Shown: in pieces, positions 42,439-54,398 of the stretch
How positions within the stretch are numbered: position 1 is the stretch's first letter
How the letters are laid out: each line of letters begins with the position of its first letter
Assembly (NCBI GenBank): GCA_019915015.1
Contig: JAHBBC010000017.1
Coordinates: 434,001 to 498,000, forward strand
Direction of reading: 5' to 3'
DNA length: 64,000 bases
From: Auriscalpium vulgare
Lineage: Eukaryota > Basidiomycota > Agaricomycetes > Russulales > Auriscalpiaceae
Made by a program: the position numbers and the translations under genes
The notes under the pieces: model-generated
What the model was told of the DNA's origin: nothing
Database searches by the model: none
The model's input: only the letters and a program-made list of their open reading frames with translations

Positions 42439-43292
42439 TGATGGGACCCGCCGCGCTACAGGCACCGAAACGGGCCGATCGCACCGCCACAGAACGATAC
42501 ACACCCCCCGAGACGCCCATAGGGCGTCGAGGCAACCACACAACCACGATGCGATACTCCGGAGGCAGGGCGACACAGCTGCGATAACAGACGGCGTAGG
42601 GGAAGCGTACCGTGGAGGGGGGCGAGACTTAGCGGGGCGCGAGTGCACGGGCCGTGGGAGAGCTGACGAAGCAGCGGTATATAGATGCGATTCATACTCT
42701 TGTATAGACACTTTTGGACCTTGGGCCTACACCCGAGACTACACCTTTCATTCCTGCTTCACAGAGAGCATCGCACGACGCGACACCGCCAGACCAGCCC
42801 GACACGATGCCTTAAACCAGGAAGCCGTAGCGACATCCGGGTCGCGCCACCTTTGCGATACCACGGGCTACGCTGCCCCGACTCAACCACAGACTGGAGT
42901 GATACAGTGTGGTAGGTTTTATGACTGACGTTTATATTCCAGGATAGCGACTCGGACGGTACAAGCGCGGGGACACAGGTCGGACGGTCGGACGGCAAGG
43001 GCGACTCCGCAACTAGGACGGACCGGCGGCGACAGACGGGAGGGTCGCACCGAATAGTGTGGGAAGAGACGCAACGTGCGACGGTCGGACGGGAGCGGAG
43101 AGAGAGAGAGAGAGAGGGAGAGGGCCGCAGGACGAGGGCAGGACCCGCGGGGTCCTGGGTGGTTTGTTCGGGGCACGGTCGCGATCTTGGGTTTCTTCCT
43201 CCGACCCACTACCTCTTGGGCCAGCGGTTGGCTGCTCGCTCCCTCCATTTCTATCGACGTTCCCGGGGCCTCCCCCAGGGTTCATCTCATCA
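42439..43292 (+). repeat. 3' LTR of element B
   Basis: 854 bp, TGATGGGACC to TCATCTCATCA, near-identical to 28770-29623. The right target-site copy GCGT is at 43293-43296. Confidence 0.95.
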
Positions 43293-43296
43293 GCGT

Positions 43297-45640
43297 AGAC
43301 GCCTTTGTGTCCGACATCGTCATGAGCTGCTTTGAGGACCGCGATACGTCGGTCTCCTCCCAGCACGAGTTGGTGCCTGCCTTGGTGGTGCCTTTTGAAA
43401 AGGCGGTCCCCATCCCTGAAGAACTGGAGCGCGTATCTAGCGAAACTCCGCTGGCCGCGCCAGTGTCCCTAACCAGTCCCTGACTAGTTCCAGCCGCTCA
43501 TCAGCTTCATGAGCCTTGTCTGATCTGGGAACATCGCGATATGTCGCGTCCTGTGCTGGTGCGGGTTGCATTTGGACCGTAGTGAGCGCCGGGCCTCCTC
43601 GCGACGTATCGCGTCCTGGCTTGAACCAGCCCCATGTTCGTCTGCTATGCTTCCTGGCCACGTCAGTCCAGCTTGCCGTCGAGAGGCTCTCTCTTGCGCT
43701 GTCTTCAGGACTACCATGTTTACAATATGTGCGAAACCATACACCGCATCAACCCAGTCTTCGAAGTCGTCTTCCTGTTCCGCAGCGTCTCCTGGCTGCC
43801 TGCGCCGCCTGGATAGGCCATAGGGCCCGTGGAAGAGTCCCGGCACGTGCACTAACTCAAAATGGAACATCAGGATGCCTATAATCCACCTGTTCATACT
43901 GGCCGATGGCTCGAGGTCAGGATTTTCCAGCATGCCTTTGATATACCTGGCGTCGACCTCAATGGTCAGGTTCCTCACCCCTATCAGGTAGACTTTAAGG
44001 GCCCGCAGGGCTCGAAAGAGACCGTAGAGCTCCAGCTTGGGCTGCGATAACTGCGCTTCGCGATTGTTTAGCGCGATGCTACCAAATCGAGAATATCAGG
44101 GTCTTTTCCTGTCTTGGGGAACGTTGGGGTCCGCCTGACTCAATAGGAAACCCACCGCGATGTACGAGGTGTCTACCGCTAGGATCACGGGGGCCTCCAA
44201 CGTGTAATCAATAGGTAGGAGCGCTGGCGATGCGAGGACTGCCTCCTTGAGGTCCTCCATAGCTCGCGACTGTTCGGGTCCCCATTCGAATGGGACGTCC
44301 TTTCTCGTCAGGTGTGTCAAGGCATGGGCTCGGTGCGCAAAGTTTCGGATAAAGATGCGCAGGACTCCAACTGTCCCCAAGAAAGCCCGTACGTCTGAGA
44401 GGTCCGTGCACGGCCCCCAATTGCGAATCTTCGCGACCTTTTCTTCGTCTGCCATCAGCTGTGATTTCCATCCTGAGAACGTGCCATGACAGTAGCGCAT
44501 TCGTTGGACTACCCTGTTAACGTTGTTAAAGTGTTCCCATACGAACCGCCTTATGCCGTTGTTGCCGGGGATCGTTTTGTATCCTCCGCCTTCCGTCCTG
44601 TAGTCCGGCCCCTTCAGGGGAACGTCGTCTATAAAAGGCACCGTAATATGTGGGATTTCCGGTTGGAGAATAAAGGTCACGTCGTCGTGGAAGATCGGGA
44701 CGGAATTCGTCCACCCCATAGGCAGGGTCACCAGCCGTTTTGCGCCGTACAGCGTCTGGAAAGTCGTGAGGTCCCTTGAGGCTTCATCTAGTCTCCTTTT
44801 GTCATAGCCCACGTAGAGGTCCAGAATTCCCCCGCACGGCCGCCCCGCAAACTGCTCTGCCAAATGATCTGGGAAGGGGGGTACTCCTGAGTGCGCGATG
44901 GTCACCGCATTCAGGGGTTCCAGGCTATGGACTATACGGAGGCTGGTCCTGTCCTTCGTAACCACACAGAACCACCTAGAGCGGTACGACGAGTTTGAGT
45001 CCTCGTAGACGCCCGCGGCGATCTTGGTCTTGATGAGCGCCATGACCTTGTCGTATATCCCCGGCGGAATCAAAATATTTCGCTGAACCCACGGCCGATG
45101 CGGAACTACTGGTATTGTGACGGGGGGGAAGAATTCTTCTCGGAAGCGCCCCCACTCCGAGTCATCCCAGGCAAATGCTTCATTTTGTGCGCACATAAAC
45201 GCATGCATGAGCTTCCTTTCTTCCGGCCATAGGAAGTCTCCGTTGTGGACTCGGTCAAATTGTTCGCGACGCTCCGCGGTGTACCTTCCCGTGGGTACGA
45301 AGTCCGGTGGCTTCTCTGGGAGCGGCGGCATATCCGCCAGGGGGTCCCCTCTGATCTCTCTGAGGATCCGGAAATGCTCCGGCAGGTCCGTACGAATGGG
45401 CTTCACCTTGAGGCGTGCTGGCTTGTAACGCTTCTTCGTGGCCGCAAAGACTTCGTACTGCATCGCGGTCGGCTGTAGCTCACCTCGGTCCGTTTCCTCC
45501 TCTCTTTCTCTCCCACTCTCGCCGTCTCCCCAGTCTGCCGTCGTCCAAATAAACGTCTCTGCTCTTGCTCGTTCCTCCTCCTCCTCTCCTTCTTCCGCTC
45601 GCTTCGCGAACACTCCCCGTATTCCTCCGGTAGGTTGCAC
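43297..45640 (-). pseudogene. element C pol, reverse transcriptase and RNase H half
   Basis: It reads VFAATKKRYKPARLK, YRSRWFCVVTKDRTSLRIVH and LDLYVGYDKR. FQTLYGAKRLVTLPMGW and PFIDDVPLKG (FIDD) follow. Compared with element B it lacks about 20 residues after FSGWKS (the GHRC...R-x-PDE segment is gone). A stop after SQADPNVPQDRKRP at 44096 breaks the frame, and RNase H resumes from 43978 (TIEVDARYIKGML) with another break near 43480. The last bases before element B read HDDVGHKGVYA, the integrase zinc site. Confidence 0.88.
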
Positions 45641-45669
45641 ACAGGGATTCCATTCTAAGAGTATCAGGC

Positions 45670-48600
45670 TTATCGGGCTCGAACCCCACGACCAGCCCTA
45701 CCTCCTCCTGGTCCTCCAACAAATCCTCTAGTCGCGAAAACCCTCCACCCCCTGCTTCTGGGTTCGCGAGATGCGCTTGCGGCCGCGTGGAATAGTGGGG
45801 ATTGACGCCATGACTCCAGTGTTTGGATCCGTGATCGTGATCGTCTGCCTCTCGTCCGCAAAGTTTTGCACGGTACTTCCCTGAGGACGTCAAAGGGCCT
45901 CCCCAGGAGCATGTCGTACGCCGGGTTTCGGATGATATGCACCTGTACGTACAGCGTTATACCCCCAATCTTCATCGGGACGTTTCTAGCCAGGCCTAGC
46001 GACCTATCGCGACTCTTGTTGGCCAATATCATATCCAGGCGGACGTTCGGATCGTAATGCAGCCCGAGGTAATGGCATACGTCCTCGGACATGGAAATGA
46101 TCTGCAACCCGGGATCCACGACTGCCTCGATATGCGCTTGGTTGTCGACTAGTGGCAAAATCGAACGGAGGGCCAGCGATTCTTTGGCGACTTCCAACGG
46201 CTCAGGGTCTGGTTCCCCGTCTCCCTCTTCTCCTAGATCTCCCATCAGAACCTCCACAATGACCTCTCCTACACGCGTCCCCTCGGGCAACTCCGTTGGC
46301 TGGTGTCCCAGGGCTTGCAGAAAGGATTCGGGCATATGGTCCGCGAAGCCCTTCACCACCTTCTCTTCCTCTCCTGCCCCTTCGTCCTGGTCAAAGTCGA
46401 ACGGAAAGAGCTCCGGTTCGCTTTCCACCATCGCCTGGACTACTGGTACTCTTGCCTCGTTTGGGACCCGCTTAGGGGTCACCACGTTGCGAACTTGAGC
46501 GCGCACTTCCGGGGCAATGGACATGAGCTCCCTCTGTGTCAAGGTGACCTCCGCATTCATGGCCCTCTCATAAACCTTGCTTGCTATTACGGGGTCGCGG
46601 ACCGGGGCGACCTTATTGTATGCTGGGTCCGCCTTGCGCTGCCCCGCGCTTCGTTGGTAACTCGCCGGCCCTATGTACGTTGCGTCGGGCACCTTCGCGA
46701 AAGGATGGATCGGAGGTGTTGATGGCTCCTCACCCGCTGTGGTGTCTTCGTCGGCCTGCCTTTGTTTGTCTGTGCTATCCCCAGTCTCCCCTGGTCGGTC
46801 GACTGCCTCCGGCTCAAAGGAAACCTGCTTCTTGGCTTGTGTAAACGGCTTCCTCTTCGGGATGACCACCTCTGGGACTCGTCGCGATCTTTCGCGCTCG
46901 CCAGGTAGCAGCCCTATTGCCTGGGGAAACTCGCCCGAGTCCAGTGCGGCCTGCCGGCGTTCCTTCTGAGCTTGCCTTTCCGCTCGGGCCGTCAGGAGTA
47001 CTGCCATCTCCTGCTGGCGTTCCGTCATTCTGTCTTCGTCGGTCAATTGCGGCGTCAGTTGGATTAGGCCGGCGACTGTCTGCACTTTGGCCGGCACCGG
47101 CTCGTAGTCCATCGTCGTCAGCATCATGGCTTCTGACTGCCCGTGTTGATTCCCGGCATAGTACACATCCACCCGCTGCTTCAGCGGGCCTTCTCCTAGC
47201 GGGATGAGTCCTCCACCCTTCAGAACGACCCGGTTGTTGTGGTCCCTTGATACGTGACCCGTCGCGATGTAGTCCTGGACCACCATACATTCCCTGACAA
47301 AGTGCCCCGTTTGGCCGCAGAAAAGGCATCCTGACGGCCCCCCCTGTCCGCCTTGATTTCCTTGCGTGGCGCGCGGCTGTTGAGTTCCCGAGGCACCCCC
47401 ATAACCCCTCTGACCTCTGTTGTTCCCCTGGTTGACGAGCATCCGCGCGAACTGTTCGGCGACCGCGGCTTTGATTGCTTCTTGAAACTGTTCTATTTTG
47501 ATTACAGGCTCCATCGTTGCGACCGCCACTGCCGGACCTGCGCCGACCGCTGGTACGATTGAGGGAGTGCCCCTCAGCTCGTACTCTCCTGCCTCTAGTA
47601 CGTCGACCATGGGGTACGGTGTTTCTTTATCGTGGTCCGGCAATTTGATCTGCAGTCTCGTCGCCACCCGGTTCATGAGGCTGTCCTGGAAAGCGCGACG
47701 GAACGCGATATCGCGCTCACGGGTCGAGATCCTGCTTTTCTTAACCAGGAAGTTGGGGATCGCGAAGAACTGCCGATAGAATTCGCTGAGCTCGCCGCTG
47801 GACGCAATGCCCAGACGGTACCGACTGCCTACGAGCGCGTCCATGTCCGCGATGGTATACTTGCGGTCCTCATCGGCTCCCGGGTATAGCTTAACAAAAT
47901 GGCGTCCTGAAAGTCTTGGTAGGTCTTGGTGGGATCCTTAAACTCCGGCCTCGCTTCCCACTCCTCAGCCGTCGGGACGTCGAGGTAACGCACTGCGTGG
48001 CCCTTCCTCGCCGTATCATCCACTAGTTGAGCCCGGGCAAAGAGATGGTTCAGCTCGTCGAAGTAACGCGGTAACTCGCGGGCTTTCTGATTGAAAGACG
48101 GTGCGTTGCGGTCCCCGCGGGTAGGCATTGCGACTGGCGCGACGTTGGGCTGAGGCGGTATTACCGGTTGTCCGCCGCCTCCCCCTCCTCCACCGCCGCC
48201 ACCTCCTCCGCCACCTGTTCCACCGCCTCCTCCGCCCGTTCCTGTTCCTTGTTGCTGTGCGTTCATTCCTGACTGTGTTGGCGACTTTGGGTTGCTGGGG
48301 TTCTTGCTGCTTGATAGAGCTCGTTGGGGATTGTTGCTAGGTTCCGCGACGTTCCGCGACGTTCCGCGAAGTCCTATCTTGTAAGGAAACGGCCCGTCCC
48401 CATCCCGGACTGACCCGTCCGTTCCTCGAGCATTCTCCCTCCGGATCATGCCCTGTGTGATGGTCGCTATCGCCACCATCAGAATTCAGAAGCAAACCTT
48501 CTAGTCCCTCGATCGTGACGCGATCCCCTCCTGTGATCAGGGACCTAGGGTCCTCTCTGGCACGTCGGATCTCCCTACTGAGGGTCGGTCTACGCGGATC

Positions 48601-48774
48601 CTCTTCTTCTGATGGCAGACTTGATAGCGATGAGACTTCCCCCTGCTCGTCTTGTGGTTCCTCAATTTCTGCCTCTATGGCCACCTGTCGCGACGTATTG
48701 CGAGCGTCCGCCCTTGTGGCCCTCTGCGGCTGTGTTCGCGTTGGGAGGTGGGCTATCTTGGGTTTCGGCGCCAT
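45670..48774 (-). pseudogene. element C Gag
   Basis: Starts MAPKPKIAHLPTRTQ at 48774. The reading shifts near 48370 (a tandem CGACGTTCCG repeat) and again near 47850. Recognisable parts are a poly-Gly tract (48180-48250), the capsid (ARELPRYFDELNHLFARAQ), the zinc knuckle CLFCGQTGHFVREC and the protease-like VDNQAHIEAVVDPGLQIISM. The last has DPGL where element B has DPGS, a change in the active-site loop. Confidence 0.85.
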
Positions 48775-48864
48775 GTTGATCAGCGACCGGGTGCCATCTA
48801 CGAGGCTGATTTTAAAGCTCGAACACGATCGTCATCACCATACCCCTCGCGGTGGGCTCCAAAA

Positions 48865-49518
48865 TGATACGCTATCACCCGGGACAGACCCTAGCGGGGC
48901 GTGCGGCGAGTGCCTCACAGGACAACAACCACCAACACTGCCTCCTATACGTTGCGATCCAGACCGGGTGACTAGACTTGCAGAGTGGGAAGGTGTTCGT
49001 GTCGCTGTCGCGCTTCGCGCCCTCCCGCGGTCGTGCGGGGCCACCTCCTACCGCCTAAAGACCAAACTAAACACTCACCTGCCTGGGAATGCCCTCTACG
49101 GGATCCGCCTCCGAGTGCTTCACACCCGTGTGTGAAACGTCCACCGATGGGCCGTCGCGCCCCCTCTTGCCTGTCCGCCTGCCTACCTGTTCCCCATCGG
49201 TGGGGTCCTGCCTTCCTAAGTCTGGTAGCGCCTCAGGCTACGGTTTCTGTGAGGTAAAGGGTGTGGGTAGCTTGTGCCGCCCACAGGTTGATTTGGTTGC
49301 TACGTCTCACGCAGCTCCTTAAGTAGTGTCTCTACCTACGTTGCTAAGCCCTCCCGATCTAGCCCGTTCCAGTGATCCGTTCCGTCGCCAGTCCCGGTTG
49401 CTCCTGGGTCGCCGGACCACGTTCCCATCACCCACGCTCCCGCGACCCTGCGCCTCGCATGCTGCTTCCCCGTCTCGCGACGTCTCGCTACACGCTTGCC
49501 CGCGGCCTGAACCTATCA
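48865..49518 (-). repeat. 5' LTR of element C (654 bp)
   Basis: Partner of 24870-25628; lacks the 105-bp duplication. Several differences from the partner are CpG to TpG/CpA changes in this copy. The presumed primer-binding region on the element strand follows at 48864-48843. Confidence 0.9.
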
Positions 49519-49575
49519 CTGCCTCGCTCTGAAGTCACAGACCATGTGATGTCATTACATATACAAGGTACAGTA

Positions 49576-49979
49576 TGTCACGGACATGTCAGATATCCTG
49601 CTCAGGCTGTTCTCTTCTTATTTTCGCGACACCTTTGATCGCGACCCCACAGTTTTGCTCATTCCTTAGTCATGTATTCTCGCGTCGCGGTAGCTTACTT
49701 AATACATTCCTTCTTGCCCTCATTCCCTCACCTGCGTGCTTCGTTGAGATCCTCCGAAGGTACACACGAGGGACTGGGCTCTGGAACCCTGCTCTCGAGA
49801 GATGACACCCGTCTCTCGACTCTTCTCTCCCTCGACAGCGCCCATATAGGACGCTTCTCTGTCAGCGCCGCGTCGCCACGTCCAGTCGACTCGTCGCGTC
49901 ACCGCATAGGTGACCCCAACGCCCCAGTCGCTCGCTCGGACGACTCTCTGACCCTTCCGATTTCACAACATCCGTGACA
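49576..49979 (+). repeat. 5' LTR of element D (404 bp)
   Basis: Begins TGTCACGG and ends CCGTGACA, perfect 8-bp inverted ends with TG...CA, and is followed directly by a gag-like region. No second copy is in the window, so the call rests on ends and context. Confidence 0.65.
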
Positions 49980-50046
49980 TTGGTGGATGAAGTGGGTCCG
50001 AGTTCGTCACCGTCAAGCCGCTCAGCGTCGCCTCTCGCCTCGTTGC

Positions 50047-52768
50047 ATGGACACGTCATCAGGTTTTCCCAGCCCGCTCTCAGGTTCGGGCCTACCCAGT
50101 TCGCCATTCAACAGTCCCGTCCCTCCCCCCACCGGCGAGATCCTCCTTGCCAGTACCCCACCACCACCGCGACTTGTTGCCCTTGATCTTCCCCGCCGCA
50201 TCGCCAACGACCTGGCAGCCACGTCCGACGCTCTACAAGCCGAGCGTGAATCCCAGCAGCCGCCTACCACGCACGCACATCCTCCCATGTCCCAACCACC
50301 GCCGTCTCGTCCCGCATCGCGCGCGGGATCCCGCGTAAGTGCACACTCGTCCGCGTCCGTTCCGGGTAGCCAGGCCTTCGTGCTCAGCCACTTCAACGCC
50401 CGTCTGCAAGCCAAACTCGACGGCGAGAGGCGCCTCCCCTCGGATCGGCGGCAGCCCGTAGCGGCGAAAGCCATTCTGGATGCCCTCACGGAGCCCCACG
50501 CCGGCGACAACAGATTCGACAGCCCGGAGACAGAGCTGACGCACGTCCTCGCCAGCTATCTCCTGCAAGAAGACTGCGTCGACCAGGGGGCCTCGCAGTA
50601 CCGCTACGCATTGGGTCCTGAGATGACCCAGCTCGTAGTGTTCCTCCTCGGAGCCTACAAATGAGCAGCGCAAGGGATGCTCGCGCTCGAGGACGACGCC
50701 CCCGCAGTGACGTGGCAGATCGTCCCGGGCGCCAGTATCCTATCGGCGCTCCACGGGGCAGCGGACTTTTGTGTACTCGCGGTCGCATTTAGCGTGTTCC
50801 AAATGCGCCTGCGGGAGGCCGACAGCATTGTTCAACAGCGCTACAACCTCCACCAAGGCGGCACCTATGTGAAGCCGGCACGACCGCGGCGCGTGCACCC
50901 GCACAAGCGCGCCCTGCCCACCGCACTCCCGGCAGTCGACGCACCCACCATTAGCGAGACACCGCGGCTCACCCTCGCGAGCGACGATCCGCCCACGTCG
51001 GAGCAGCCCGCAGCGCCGCCGAGCACCGAGGTCTCCACGCCCCTGCGTTACCAGGTCAAGACACCAGTTCCCACCTCCACTTCCTACGGCAATCCCGCAT
51101 TCATGCTGCCTCCTGCGCAGCCCGCCCTTGCACTGAGACAGACGCGCAGCACGCCAAACACACCCGCGCCAGCGCAGCACCTCTACGTTAAGCAGGAGAG
51201 CGCGACACCCGCCCCTCCGCCCGGCGATAACCGGGGCACACTGGCATTCCCCTTGTTCAGGGAAGCGCCCCCGCACTTGCACGCCGCTTCACGTGGCGCG
51301 CCCACACCGGCCCTGCCTACCGGAGTGCGCTACATGTCGGAGCAAGCGCCGACCACGCAGGCAGCGGCAGGAGGCGCGGGCGACCCGGGTGACGGGGATG
51401 GCGACTCGGGCGACAGCGACGCGGGCCCACGCCAGCCGCAGCCGGTGGGCAGACATCCTCCCCGCCGGCTCAGCGTGGTCAAGACCGTTCTCAGGCAGGC
51501 GGCGCTCCGCCCCCACCGCCGCCTCCCCCACCGGGGGGCGCTACACAGTCTCCGGACCCGAACGAATGGCAGGCGTACTACGCCAATAACTTTCAATCAG
51601 CTCATTCCCGGGAGCTGCGTATTGACACGAGGCTTCCGCGCGACCCCAGTGGAACGGGCGCGACGACACCATCATCGGTTACTTCAACGCGATGTCAATG
51701 ATTGCCATTACAAGTCCGGCAGTCGCGACGGACTTGGCGGCGGTGGCACCCTCTCGCATGACGGATGAAGCCGCAGGTTGGTGGAATACCATTGACATCG
51801 AGTCCAAGACACGGTACTCCGGCTCATGGTGGGAGCTCATGGAGGGTATCCGTGAAAATTTCTGCACGGACCTTTTCATGTCAAACCTCTCCCTCGAATT
51901 TGAAAGCCAACGCTTCCGCCAGACATCCCACCGCACCGAGATACCCTTCCAATACGTCACTCGGCGCGCCCTGCACTTCCGCATGACGCGCGCGTCTGCC
52001 TCCAAACGCGACCAGGTCCTCGCCGTCATGCGTAACGCCCTGGTCGGGTGGGCTACCGTCCTGCGCATCGAGGATGTCCACTCCCTCAAAGAACTGTTAC
52101 GCGTCGTAAGCGCAAAGTCGACCTAATTGGTCGGCAAGGAGCCCGCATGCGCCTCACGCCCATTCTTCAGCAGGGCACAGCACACCCCGGACGCTCGACA
52201 CGCCCATGTGGGAGACGCCCTCCTCGTGGACTACGACGTCGACGAGCAGAGCAGTCTGGTGTCACAGCCTCCGCCGCAGTTCGACGCGCGCCCAGGAGTG
52301 TACGCTGTGAACGCCGCTCGCCCGGCCCAAGCCCGCACGGACCGCAGGAGCTCTCGCGACCCGCCGCCGGGGGGCTATCTCTTCCCCAAGGCTGACTACA
52401 AGGTCAGCAGGGAGCTACCATCCTCCCCCTGTAAGGTGTGCGGCAGCGCGGAGCACTGGGATAAAGAGTGCCCGCACTGGGGGGCCTGGAGCGCGCGGTG
52501 CGACATGAATGCCATCACCGCCGAGCACGACGTCGACCCGCAGCAAGACATTGAGTACCACGAGGCTTTCAAAGCATACGTAATGCGTAGCCCTATACCG
52601 AATAATATGCCGGTGTCCGCTTTGTGGTGTGAAGCACTGACCGCGCAAGTGACCGCCCTGAGGATCGGCGCCGCCGCTGGCGCAGCGAGACTCCGGCGTC
52701 CGTCAGTCGAGGACGTCCCCGACGCGGACGCCAACCCGCAGCGCAACGCTCTACCCCCATCTTCCTAG
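50047..52768 (+). pseudogene. element D Gag (Ty3/gypsy type), broken
   Basis: Starts MDTSSGFPSPLSGSG (50047). A TGA at 50662-50664 and frame changes near 51450 and 52127 break it into pieces. Recognisable: ALGPEMTQLVVFLLGAY; a Pro/Ala-rich stretch; the capsid core (AAGWWNTIDIESKTRYSGSW, WELMEGIRENFCTDLF); and a zinc knuckle CKVCGSAEHWDKEC. The sequence family differs from elements B and C. It is not translatable as it stands. Confidence 0.75.
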
Positions 52769-52921
52769 CACATCCTAGAGCACACCGCAGCGTCTCGCAC
52801 TGACGAACCGGCAGCCTCGCCGACGCCGGAACCGCCGGTCGTCGTCATTATCAAGCCCTCCAGGCGGCCCGCCCCCGGTCACTCCGCGGTCAGCATAGCG
52901 GCGCTCTCCTTCCCCGGCCGC

Positions 52922-53553
52922 GTGGGAGCACCGGACGGCCCCGAGCTACGTTACCGTGCCGACTCTGGCGCGGACCTTTCGCTGATTTCGGCGGAATACC
53001 TGGCAAGCCTGCCGGACGCCCACCGCCCGCGCATTCACCAAGGACTCAAGATGTCCCTATATCAGCTCACCTCAGGCGCTTCACTGGCGGGCTATGTGAC
53101 ACTCCCCGTGCTCGTGGCGTCAAGAGAAGGGCCGCTCCTGCAGTTCGAGGCCGAATGTTACGTAGTGCCGGGCATGACGGTGCCCGTCTTGCTCAGCGAG
53201 GACTTCCACCTGAACTACGAGCTGGGCGTGCAAAGGCGCGTGCAAGGTGGATCCGTCGTGCGAGTCGGCGCGCACACTTTGACCATTGCAGCGTCGTCAT
53301 CGAAATCCGACCACCCGCGTGTCCGGTTGATCAAGTCCGCGCAGGCGGCGCATTTCATTAAGCGCCGTATGCACAAGCGGAATCAGGTGCAGCGTCGTCG
53401 TGCTCGCCGAGACGCGGCACACCCCCTCGCACGCGCCGCAGCGGATGTGCAGATTGCGCCATTCTCCAACCGCCTCGTCCCCCCGCTCCGATTCCTCGCA
53501 GCGACATCTGCTGAGTGGTATCTGGAGAAGACAGTTCTCGGTCTCCCAGACGG
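52922..53553 (+). pseudogene. element D protease region, truncated by a solo LTR
   Basis: Retropepsin-like: YRADSGADLSLISAEYL holds the DSGA active site, and VPGMTVPVLLSEDFHLNYEL is the flap/C-terminal part. A basic linker (KRRMHKRNQVQRRRARRD) follows. Reading ends inside the LTR that begins at 53554; RT and integrase are absent. Confidence 0.75.
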
Positions 53554-54398
53554 TGATGAGATGAACCCTGGGGAGGCCCCGGGAACGTCGATAGAAATGG
53601 AGGGAGCGAGCAGCCAACCGCTGGCCCAAGAGGTAGTGGGTCGGAGGAAGAAACCCAAGATCGCGACCGTGCCCCGAACAACCCACCCAGGACCCCGCGG
53701 GTCCTGCCCTCGCCCTGCGTCTCTCTCTCTCTCTCTCTCTCCGCTGCCGTCCGACTGTCGTGCATTGCGTCTCCTTCCACACTACCCAGTGCGACCCCCG
53801 CACCCGCCACCACTGGCCCGTCCTAGTCCTGGAGTCGCTCTTGCCGTCCGACCGTTCAACCTGTGTCCCTGTGCTTGTACCGTCCGAGAAGCTATCCTAG
53901 AATATAAACGTCAGTCATAAAACCTACCACACTGTATCACTCCAGTCTGTGGTTGAGGCGGGGCAGCGTAGCCCGTGGTATCGCGAAGGTGGCGCGACCC
54001 TAAGGTCGCTACGGCTCCCTGGCTTAAGTCACCGTGTCGGGCTGGTCTGGCTGTGTCGCGTCGTGCGATGCTCTCTGTGAAGCAGGAATGAAAGGTGTAG
54101 TCTCGGGTGTAGGCCCCAAGGTCCAAAAGTGTCTATACAAGAGTATGAATCGCATCTATATACCGCTGCTTCGTCAGCTCTCCCACGGCCCGTGCACTCG
54201 CGCCCTGCTAAGTCTCGCCCCTCCACGGTACACTTCCCCTACGCCGTCTGTTATCGCAGCTGTGTCGCCTTGCCTTGGGAGTATCGCATCGTGGTTGTGT
54301 GGTTGCCTCGACGCCCTATGGGCGTCTCGGGGGTGTGTGTCGTTCTGTAGCGGTGCGATCGGCCCGTTTCGGTGCCTGTAGCGCGGCGGGTCCCATCA
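53554..54398 (-). repeat. solo LTR of the element B family
   Basis: 845 bp, reverse orientation, aligned with the B LTR over its whole length but with many substitutions and small indels (for example in the CT run near 53722). It joins element D on the left to element E gag on the right. Flanks ACGG and ACGT do not form an exact target duplication. Confidence 0.9.

Larger units (their letters stand above)
28770..43292 (+). mobile_element. element B: young Ty3/gypsy LTR retrotransposon with opposite-strand cargo genes (14.5 kb)
   Basis: Layout: 854-bp LTR (28770-29623), primer-binding region, gag, pol, stem-loop/polypurine module, minus-strand zinc-cluster gene, minus-strand 393-aa gene, module, minus-strand 413-aa gene, module, 854-bp LTR (42439-43292). 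I found two substitutions between the LTRs, and all reading frames look intact, so insertion is recent and the copy may be autonomous. It is inserted in element C with a GCGT duplication. At 14.5 kb it is far longer than a usual gypsy element of 5-8 kb; the excess is about 5.9 kb of cargo between pol and the 3' LTR. A decayed relative of this LTR forms the solo LTR at 53554-54398. Confidence 0.92.
24870..49518 (-). mobile_element. element C: decayed Ty3/gypsy LTR retrotransposon, split by element B
   Basis: The 5' LTR is 49518-48865 and the 3' LTR is 25628-24870, read on the minus strand. Gag (48774-45670) and pol (45640-43297 continuing at 28769-27509) lie between them. A polypurine module follows pol, an opposite-strand pseudogene occupies 25757-27126, and a second module precedes the 3' LTR. 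Both LTRs run TGATA...TATCA in plus-strand reading. Element B occupies 28770-43292. C is dead: gag is in three frames, the RT has lost a segment, RNase H and the C-terminal integrase are frameshifted. The flanking tetramers CCGC and CTGC do not match exactly, so no clean target duplication can be claimed. Confidence 0.88.

Noticed and set aside
48176..48250. Poly-Gly tract as a separate repeat gene or CRISPR-like array
   Set aside because: It is a trinucleotide run inside the element C gag; no spacer structure, and CRISPR arrays are not expected in a fungus.
24866..49522. Target-site duplication for element C
   Set aside because: Flanking tetramers CCGC and CTGC differ, so no duplication can be claimed.
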